Assembly (NCBI GenBank): GCA_036897625.1 | Contig: JAYMTA010000262.1 | Location: 1-32,943 of the forward strand | Source of the DNA: Pelargonium cotyledonis | Taxonomy: Eukaryota; Streptophyta; Magnoliopsida; Geraniales; Geraniaceae | Direction of reading: 5' to 3' | DNA length: 32,943 nucleotides | Shown here: positions 24,539 through 32,943 of the stretch, in pieces | Numbering within the stretch: position 1 is the stretch's first letter | How the letters are laid out: each line of letters begins with the position of its first letter | Program-made: the position numbers and the translations under genes | Notes under the pieces: model-generated | Databases searched by the model: none | What the model saw: only the letters and a program-made list of their open reading frames with translations | Told to the model about the DNA's origin: nothing

Positions 24539-25018
24539 CTACAGTACTAGCCCCAAATGCAACTTCAAATCATTCTCCAATGGCGTCAAGTTCAAATCCA
24601 AGCACATAACTCTCTTACCGCTGCTCGATTTCTTCAGAACCGACACCGGCGCTGGATCGCGCGCCGCCATCAAGCTCTCCTTCACAACGGCGCCGGCGTT
24701 CCGGTGCCTCCTCATGTGTCCCCCTAAGGCTTGTCCAATCGCAAACTCCAAACCACAGATCGAACACTCGTGAGTCTTCGCCTTCGCCGGCGACTGCTCT
24801 CGACTCAAATCCGCCTCCTCTCCGTCCATCAGTTTCGGCTTCTTGTGGCTCGTCCGGTGGCCGCCGAGCGCTTGGAACGACGCGAATTGGCGGTTACAAG
24901 TCTGGCAGGAGAAGACGCGATCCGAATTCGAGGATCGATCGGTTTGGGAGTCGTTTTTGGAGAGAAGCATCAAGCTAGCGGCCATTTCTGCGATCTCGAT
25001 CTCTCTGGTTCTCTTCAT
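24539..25018 (-). CDS. C2H2 zinc-finger repressor, ZAT11/ZAT12-like (C1-2i)
   Basis: Intronless, 159 residues, usual for this class. Two plant Q-type fingers are complete: C38, C41, H54, H58 with QALGGHRTSH, and C85, C88, H101, H105 with QALGGHMRRH; the QALGGH helix binds A[G/C]T-type DNA. An N-terminal hydrophobic L-box-like segment (EIAEMAASLMLLS, 8-20) is followed by KKPK (59-62), a probable nuclear signal. The C-terminus carries the EAR repression motif LDLNL (140-144) in the context LDLNLTPLENDL, which recruits TOPLESS/SIN3-type co-repressors. Finger spacing, LTPLENDL and the opening MKR are closest to ZAT11, with ZAT12 next. Such factors act in cold, oxidative, nickel and wounding responses; which response applies here cannot be told from the sequence. 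A TATA box lies 118 bp upstream. Confidence 0.95.
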   Translation of the reverse strand: MKRTREIEIAEMAASLMLLSKNDSQTDRSSNSDRVFSCQTCNRQFASFQALGGHRTSHKKPKLMDGEEADLSREQSPAKAKTHECSICGLEFAIGQALGGHMRRHRNAGAVVKESLMAARDPAPVSVLKKSSSGKRVMCLDLNLTPLENDLKLHLGLVL

Positions 25019-25135
25019 AGCTAAAGCGGAGCAATAAATGTGAACGAAAATGGAGTTTTCAGTTAGGAATGTGATGTTTGGTGTGATGGTTTTGAAAATG
25101 TAATTTGATGGAACGAAAACGAAGATGGAGTGGGC

Positions 25136-25388
25136 TTTTTATATGGGCGGTGGGTGTGAAGTGTGTGATGAAGCGTTTTGAGCGGAATGTCGTATTTGCC
25201 CCTGTTTCGTGTTGGGTTAGAAAGTAAGAGCGATGGTGTTTTGTGTAAATAAAGGGAAGTTTATGGGTAAAGGATTGTGCAGCCGTTGCAGTTGCCACGT
25301 CGCTGAAGCGCGTAGAAGTTTAAAATAATTGCTTGCGCGGAGTTGAGACTATTGGTAAGTATGAAGGCCACACGACTTAAAGACGCGT
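25136..25388 (-). promoter_or_regulatory. ZAT-gene promoter: TATA, ABRE-like and CGCG sites
   Basis: Minus-strand ATATAAAAA lies at 25144-25136. Further upstream are ACGTGGC (25300-25294, ABRE-like) and ACGCGT (25383-25388), which fits the CAMTA/CGCG-box consensus known from rapid stress-response genes including ZAT12. Regulation by these is inferred. Confidence 0.45.
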
Positions 25389-25672
25389 GTAAATCATGTC
25401 TTAGCTCCCAAGCAATTACTTAGTCGCATACACTCTTCCACTCCAAATTAGTGTACATGAAAGAAATTCATGCATGGCTAAAAATTAAATATATAAAAAC
25501 TTTATACAATAACCTTGTGTTAACCGGACTGAAATCTTAAAAGCTTTATTTACATTTTTAATATTATATTTGAACGTCTTCTCACATATAAATATATATG
25601 ATGAGGTATATAAAAAAAAACGTCATTTATATTTATTTTAACTTTGCAACTAAACTGATGAAGAGCTTAGTC

Positions 25673-25772
25673 CATTCTCGTTATATTTTATGAGTGGACT
25701 AAAGAGATATAGAAATAAACGCATTCTCGTTCTACATTGATTAGTGGAACTAAAAGAAATAGTAAAGAGTTC
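25673..25772. repeat. Imperfect 49-bp tandem duplication
   Basis: Two copies, starting at 25673 and 25722, each opening CATTCTCGTT and containing TTAGTGGAACTAAA-like and AAATA-rich stretches. Non-coding. Confidence 0.55.
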
Positions 25773-27300
25773 ATTACGGCAAAAACGATATAAAGAGATT
25801 TAAAAATTAAGTCCAAAAAATAACTAAAAACTTATTCATATAAATATATAAAAAAAATTATTATTTAAACTAGAATTTGTTATTTCAATAATAATATTAT
25901 ACTCATTTTGAGATGACTGGGATATATGCGTAAACAATATTAAAAGACATGATTAGATACATATTAGTAGAAGATTTTGAATCCAAAAAATAAAATAAAA
26001 ATAGTTTATGTCTGTATGGCACGTACTTGGAGAGAAGGTGTGAGAGGATTATTATTATTCCACAAATAGTAAGTGTGAGTAAAATAAGGGAAAATGAGAA
26101 GGGAGATGGAAACGTCGATCACCCTAACCAATCCATTCGTAACCTTCCCAGATTCACACCCTACTTTCCACTGACATGGGCCCACTTTAATTACGTAACA
26201 ACATATCTATTATTGTCCGACAGGTCGTTATCTACGTGTTCCCAAAACTCGATTAGTGTTGCATCTGAACTGGTGTTATTTTTTCTTGCTTGATCCTGGT
26301 CTTCCCTGCGAATCAAATACTATGTATAACATATTATAATTATTTTCTGGTACACGATCCACAAGTGTTTCTGAGAAAGTACCTGGTACTTGTGCTGTCT
26401 TGCCAGTTCAATTCTGCTATATATGATTGGTTCTGACACAATTAGTGGCAAAAACACTGAATTTTAAATTTTGGATACATATATATGATCAGAAAGATCA
26501 CTCCAGTTTCTTGTAAAGTTGTAAATCAATCCAATAATAATATGAAAACTTTCAACACTGTTAGATACATAATTCAATAATAACGTAAAAGCTAATGTGA
26601 AGATCTTACATGGACAAAGGAAAAAAAAAGAGAAGAAGTCTTAATAGCAAAAGAAACATGTTAAACAAGTCAACAGGTTTCGATTTTTGCAAGCAAGACA
26701 CAAGACTCGTTTTTGACTGTACGTATTGAATTAATTTGCTCCCTTGATTCGGTATGGTTCATGACTCTTTTACTTGACCCGACTCAAAACCAACCATTGA
26801 TAGGTTTGGAATGCACCTGAGCGATAAAATAAACCTCGGTCTGAGCGTAACTAGAAAAAATTGAAATCTAAACGTTCAACGACAAAAAATAATACAAAAT
26901 TGAACTTAAAAGTCAATAATTACTGGTGTTGCTGGCTCCTCTATAAAATAACTTAATCATTAATGACTCATGTAATGTCATGTTCATGGCTCATGCATGA
27001 CATATCCATACCCGTCAGCTATGAATAATGTTGCTAATTATAAAGATGAATCCAACCAATATTTTTTGGGCCAGATCGGATATTTTTATAAAAATCCGGA
27101 CTAGATAAAGAAAATTGATTGAATCCACAAACTTTATGTTAAAAAATCATTTCGATTCGATTTTGCTTTATCAACCCCTAGTCGAACAAATCCGACCTGA
27201 ATTTGATCCAGAAATCCCAATTGCCATCAATCAAATTCTGACATATATAGCATACAAAAGCATAAAATTCACTTCCAACTTCTAAGTATTAAGGCATGAA
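25773..27300. other. AT-rich intergenic DNA with possible decayed transposon DNA
   Basis: No gene-like ORF. A near-perfect palindrome (CGGATATTTTTATAAAAATCCG-like, 27078-27098) and CCGA/CGGT-rich stretches between about 26740 and 27230 recall hAT sub-terminal sequence, but I found no matching termini or target duplication. Confidence 0.35.
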
Positions 27301-27605
27301 ATGATGCTTACAAAAAAGCCTGAATTAGGCAACAATCATTACATTGTTCTCATTCAATACATCAACTGTAAAGCCAATCTTGTAGTCATGCTTAAGCAAA
27401 TCTTTCAAGTTTGGTCTGCTACAAAATCTAAATCTCTGAAACTGCTTGTCTCTACCAACTTCTCCAACTGCATTTTGCAGCTCAACTTCACCTTCATCAC
27501 TTACATTGCTCGATCTGGTCTCGAAGGACACTCACAAGTAAAAAAGACTATTAATCTAATAAGCTTCGCCCCGATCCAACATTTGGCAGTGCAACATATA
27601 TGTAA

Positions 27606-30600
27606 TCAAGAGGCCAATCTTCCGGACAAGTATAGAGACAGCTTTTCTCTCAGGCAGGCACCATCGCCATGTACGGCTTCACAAATCTGCTGGTGATAGC
27701 CAGAGTCGTGATGGTGGGACAATTGTGTGTCATCTTGTGCCTCATCTTCCATGTCAATAACAATGTTGTGAAGCAAGCAGCAAACGAGAATTATCCTTGG
27801 CAACCTATGTTTGTCGGGTCTCCACATCACTCCCTGAATGATCCTCCACATCTCCTTCAACCTCGCCAATGCTCTTTCCGCCACCATCCTCGTGGCATAA
27901 TGTCGCTTATTGAACTCAGCTTTTGAATCTGAGAGATCTATTCCTTCGTAAGGGATCACGAGATAGGGGAGTAAAGGATACCCTGAATCACCAATTATGT
28001 ACTCTCTTATTTGTGATCCTTCTGAGAGCTCCAAGATTTTCCCGTTCAATCTCTTTCCATTTTCGCAGAGTTCGTAAAAATTTGAACTCCGAAACATCAA
28101 CGAATCATCCATTTTTCCTGGCCATCCAGTGAATATGTCTCGAAACCTCATCTCAGGGTCCACAATTGCCTGCAAAAGCATGCTGTAGTTTTTCTCGTGA
28201 TCAAGCCACACTTTGCTCTGGGGATCCGCTGAAGGCAAACACATCGTGATGTGTGTAGTATCGATCGCACCACAGCAATTGGGGAGGCCGCGTATTTTCT
28301 CAAACTGGGATTTTATTCTTGACAGCTCTGTTTCAGTGCTAGGCCATTGTAGGTGCTGAAGCCCCCGTTCTTCCATTGCCTCCACGAAACGCCAGGTCAC
28401 TTGGGAGACAGTTGAGTGGTTCAGCCCAAATGAATCACCAATTGTAACCAATGACTCGCCTGAGCTCAGCCTCCTTAAAGCTACAGCTACTTGATCGTTC
28501 AGAGACAAAGGTCTTCCGTTTGTGAAAGAGTAATTCCCATGCCTCGCCCCCATATCTTCCTTCACAAGTGAACATATGTAGTCGAAGGTTTTTCTTGAAA
28601 TCTTGAAAACAGATTCAAATTTATCCAAACCTTTAGACGGTGATATAATTCCTGCAAAGAACAGAAGGGGGAGAGAAATTTAGCTGTAATATCTGGAACT
28701 TAACTGGTTCAAATTCAATCGTTTTTAAGGGTTTTCATTCTAAGCAACAGCACAAAACATATCATATCAGCTATCAGTAAACAAGATTTAGCACAAAAGA
28801 TACGGCTCCTTTTCTTCTCTTTATTTCTTTCCACTCCACAAAGCTGACCTCGTATCATGGGAAAGGCGACGTGATCTTCATGCTCATTTGTGACAATAAT
28901 TGGAGTCACTTGCTGACAGAACATATGCACTATATGGTACAGTAACAGACTGATAATAGAGAAACATGGATATATTTGAAAGTGGGCAATGTCATCAGGA
29001 TGATGACAGCCCGCCACTCTTTCAAACTTGCTAGTTGGAGCAATATGTACTCACATGTTCCCCCAAAAATCTTAGTAACCGGCAACATGATACCGGATGC
29101 CAGAAAAATGCAATAAACAGATATGATATCATAATGTTATCACAATTATTACGACAAGAAGAACAAGAACCGCATAAAAACACAGATACTAAATTGGAAG
29201 TTGTACAGAATACAAATTACATGTGCAGGATCCAAAAGAAAAGGAACTATGAGTTATAGAAATGCTATCTCCTTGCAAGTCTCGTTGGCCATAGCAGTGA
29301 TCTAATCACTATACTCAGCTACGTAATAGATACATACATCAAGTCTCTTCTGCATATGGACTTCTCAATAGTTTGACTAACACAGCCCTTAGAAGTTTGT
29401 TAGGGAATGGAACAGACACGATTTAAGAGTTATGAGCAAAGATATAGAAACCAAACCTATCAACGACAGACACCAAACCAGATATATTTTCTAGTCCATT
29501 CCCTCAAATTCACTAATATTTGATCTGATATGTGAACATAAACAACTCTTTTATTTCTTCAACTACAGTTGGTCATCACACGTATAGGTTAGAACATTGC
29601 GAAGTTGGTTCAAATGAGCCTCCTCAGTCCACACAAATGAACTGACAAGTAAAATTACAAGTAACTAATAGATGTATAAGCCAAAGCACGAAACTAGAAT
29701 TCTTGTAGCATGTTTAGTCCAAAAGTGTAGATGGCAAACAAATTCTTAAAACACCTTTCTTTTGTTTGGTTTAGAGAAAAGATGCGAAAAATATTCTAAC
29801 CCACCTTTCACAACCATATACGCAACATTAAATTTTATTTATATTAAAACTTACAAATCTGGCAATCAAGGTAACTACTACAAACCATACAATCAATAGG
29901 ATGCAGAGAAAAACCATGAATATGGTTAAATGATATGTAGATAGTTTGGAAGCAAATTTCAGAAGAACTTCATTATAAGAATATGTATTAATGGTTTCAA
30001 CCACGCCCCTTAATGGCTACTAAATGCCTTTTTCTTGACCGAAACTGGAATTTTTTTTTAAATGTTTTTTGACACTTGCTTGAAGGAAGAAAACTTTTCC
30101 CTAATGTTTTGATGCTCAAAGCGATTCCCTGACAACTATTATTCTCATTTCCTGCAGATCTAACTACACATATTTCCAACTATTTCCAGCTTATATGAAC
30201 AGTGCCTAGGTTTCCCACCAATCCATTTGCAACTTATAGCTGTACACCAGATTCTAAAACTAAATGGCATTGGTTCACTGTTATTCTCCAAATAAAAACA
30301 TAGGTTTATATAACATAGCCATACACAACCACATGATATTCTACAAAATGAAGTGGATAAGCTCTTTAAGTCCACATTCTACCAGCAGTAGCTTAGGCGG
30401 AAAACACCGAACAAGGGAGTTACATTGTTCATCAAAGACTAAATCTTGTCATGAACAAGTTACATATCTTTCAAAACGATTTAAGCTAATCCATCGAAAG
30501 AATCACCAGAAACGGTATCTAAGTTGATTTCAAGGTTAATCAGAGAACAAATATAAACCACGGTTTTGAATTTCCAAGATATATCATCCTTACAATGCCC

Positions 30601-31149
30601 ATTATTATTACTATTATGGAACACAATATATAACCTCACAATTCTATCTCTTTATCTATATGTACACACATGATTGTGTATATATATAATTTCACATCCA
30701 ATCTTGCTCACATTCAAAACCAACCCAGAATGTTAGGTGAAGAATGAGTTAAAACCCAGATTAGGGATCTCCTCATGAGTATCAAAATGCATTCACAATA
30801 TACAAATACAAAACATGACCAAGAGATACAGAACAAGCCCAATTAGTTCACACAAAATCAAATTCAAACAATGAAGCAAAATCTAACATAACCATAAATG
30901 ATCACCAAGAGCAGCATCAGCAATATTAAGAAGCATAACAAAAACAAAAACAACCCAACCAGATAGAGCAAGCAACAACAATCTCAATGAAGAAGACTAA
31001 AAAGCCATACCATTAATCTTTCTGGAGAAGTCGTCCCACCAATCACCAGAGCCCTCTTTCTCCAAAGACCCACAAGCATAAACAGAAGCAGAAGCAGAAG
31101 CATTATCGACCTTCTTCTTCCTCTTTTTCAATCCTCGAACAGGACCCAT
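27606..31149 (-). CDS. ALP1-like domesticated PIF/Harbinger transposase
   Basis: Two exons, 31149-31011 and 28651-27606, join in frame to 394 residues, about the length of Arabidopsis ALP1. The N-terminal exon has MGPVRGLKKRKKKVDN and DWWDDFSRKIN, conserved in ALP1-type proteins and absent from mobile Harbinger elements. The second exon begins FESVFKISRKTFDYICSLVK, then an HTH (about 114-139, GDSFGLNHSTVSQVTWRF) and the DDE_Tnp_4 nuclease fold: GAIDTTHI (D177), GWPGKMDDS (D229), GDSGYPLLPYLVIPY and AERALARLK (E305). ALP1 is a PRC2-associated Polycomb antagonist that lost transposase activity; here all three acidic positions appear present. No terminal repeats or target duplications flank the gene, and it is paired with host-type promoter DNA, so it is domesticated, not a live element. 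Chromatin function is inferred. Confidence 0.9.
28652..31010 (-). other. 2.36-kb intron of the ALP1-like gene
   Basis: Donor AATG|GTATGG and acceptor TTTGCAG|GAATT. The intron is AT-rich and holds no domain-bearing ORF or RNA gene that I can recognise. Confidence 0.75.
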
Positions 31150-32943
31150 CAGATACGACCCAATTCAAACAAAACCCAGAACCCCACCAGCTCCACACAG
31201 CCACAATCACAGAGCTGACTCAAAATTCAACCTGAACCCATTGGAGGAGCCGAGGAGGATCATCAGTAAACGAGGAAAAGAGTAACCGGTCGTGACATGC
31301 ACATAGAGAAAGGTGAGAGCTTGTTGTAGTGTTTGCTGTGTTTAGCAAATACGCCCAATGGTTTGTGTTGTCTGCGTGCGCGCGTGTGTTTCTGTGTGTG
31401 GTTGTTGAGAGCATGCAATTGCAAGAGCCAAGAGAGAGCTCTGTGTTAGTGAAGAATTTGAGAGAAGCTACAGCTATATGTGTTCAAGACAATGTGGCAA
31501 AAGTTTGGCTTTCTTTGAGCATTGGCCTAAATGGACACAACACTCTTCAATATTGATTGTATCTCAATAAAAGGAAAATTAAATAGCTCCTGACGGTTTT
31601 GTCATGCTTTGACTAGTTTATAACTTAAACAAGTTAGTGTGACATGACACAATTGCCATTATCACCATGTAATTAAAACTAAGCTATGTTTTTTTCTTCT
31701 TTCTAACCACAATCTAATCATTCAAATATCATGTTTTCGTGTTCAAGACAAGTAAGTAGAAGATAAATTCCATTAAGTTACCAGGTATAATGAAAATCTA
31801 GAGAATTAGTAATGATGATACATAAATAAAAATTATGTATTTCGACTGCTATGTTAACGGATCATGATTAGAACTTAAGGTCAAAGATTTTAGTCCTTCA
31901 ACATTATTCCATGGCTTGGGATGCCACAATTTCTGAAATTGAAAAAGAAAACGTGAAAGAACGAACGAAAAGGAGCAAAAGGGTAAAGAAATTCATCTCG
32001 CTCCCCTGCGATATATTGGAGCAACAAAGTCTTCAAGATGTCTGATCGCTTCCCTAGGGCACGATGTCGGCTTCCATTAGCATCCGAAGTATATATGCCA
32101 CACGGTGTGTGACATCCACATTGCGTGTTGTATACCATCATTGAGTCACCTAAACAAAGGCGTTCAACTCTCGAGTCGTTCATACAATTCCATAAGCACA
32201 TCTTTAGTATTCTCATGGACGTCACTCAAATTGGTAAATATACGCAAGACATTGATCTAACTCCTATCTTGCTAATTGAATGTGTAAAAACATCTCATCA
32301 AATATAATATGTTCAATTGACATGTTCCATTTGCTGCCAGTTTGACCCGTCTCGTCGCTATATGTCAAAGAGAACATAACACTAACGATCAATGAATGGA
32401 TGTGACATGTCACCATCATCTAATCGAGGTCAAGGATGATGTCAACATTCATGTACACATGGATACTTCCTCCATGGATGGAAAATAAGTTGACTAAACT
32501 ATTCATTTATCATATTATTTTTGTAGAATATTTGTTTACTTCGTAGATGTTTTAGTTCTCTCTGTATTCATTTAATGAACGTGTTTATCCATTTAAAGAT
32601 CCAAATAGAATAAATAAAAGTCTCAATTTATTAGGCAGACCATAAGGTCAAGAGAATCAGTTCGTATGAGCTGACAAATAATTTTGGTGTAATTGTATTT
32701 GTTTAGTGTAATTATTGGATATTTTAAGAAAATAGTTGAACACAAATAAATATGATAAAGTGTTGTCGTGCACAAAAATATCACGTGTATTGTCCGTGAA
32801 AATATCTACCCGTAGGTAACAAGTAATATTTAAGTTGGCTCATCTCTCCAACAATACATTCATTGCAAAATAATTTAAAATTCATAATTCGGTAGCTTTT
32901 GGTGCAAAAGTAAAGTTGTAGATTTAATTTTGAGCAAATTATT
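31150..32943. other. ALP1-like promoter and intergenic DNA to the window end
   Basis: The first 250 bp upstream of the ALP1-like start contain a GT-rich CGCGCGTGTG-type stretch. An ORF at 31890-32225 (minus) has no recognisable domain and is not called. The remainder is AT-rich. Confidence 0.4.

Noticed and set aside
25059-25298. 79-residue minus-strand ORF upstream of the ZAT gene
   Set aside because: It spans the ZAT promoter and TATA box, and shows no domain.
31890-32225. 111-residue minus-strand ORF
   Set aside because: No recognisable domain, low-confidence start, no promoter or splice context. It could be transposon debris but nothing supports that.

Overview
The window looks like nuclear DNA of a flowering plant, most likely a eudicot. 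Genes are split by short GT-AG introns with AT-rich intergenic DNA between them. The families are plant-specific or plant-typed: H2A with SPKK tail motifs, QALGGH zinc finger, RABE GTPase, TDBD protein, ALP1-like domesticated transposase. No organellar, bacterial or viral features were seen.

Layout. 0.45-1.2 kb: a non-autonomous hAT-like DNA transposon bounded by a near-perfect 8-bp target duplication. 2.2-3.2 kb: histone H2A of the H2A.W type (+). 4.0-5.2 kb: a small single-RRM, probably organelle-targeted RNA-binding protein (+). 6.9-7.5 kb: histone H2B (-). 7.6-8.0 kb: degenerate tandem repeat. 10.2-10.8 kb: an uncharacterised plant protein (-). 12.2-14.1 kb: cytosolic ribosomal protein S15a/uS8 (+) with a site II plus telo-box promoter. 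14.8-15.2 kb (-): a probable phosphate-starvation non-coding RNA of the IPS1/At4/Mt4 type, carrying a miR399 target-mimic site, a 20-codon ORF and a nearby P1BS site. 16.4 kb: a 24-G tract inside a 37-bp duplication. 17.0-19.4 kb: RABE1/Rab8-type GTPase (+) in eight coding exons. 19.9-23.1 kb: a TDBD (Tify-domain-binding) protein (-) whose probable start codon is the last codon of an exon. 24.5-25.1 kb: an intronless ZAT11/ZAT12-like C2H2 repressor (-). 27.6-31.1 kb: a two-exon ALP1-like PIF/Harbinger-derived protein (-). 31.2-32.9 kb: intergenic.

These are independent plant genes, not an operon or a single pathway. Two links stand out. The H2A and H2B promoters share a CAACGGCC-containing, MSA-like element about 65 bp from each TATA box, suggesting cell-cycle co-regulation. 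The miR399 mimic RNA is the most interesting regulatory element. It was not among the protein-coding ORFs and was found by recognising the two miR399-complementary halves on the minus strand. Exon coordinates are manual GT-AG calls checked for reading frame; UTR ends are approximate.
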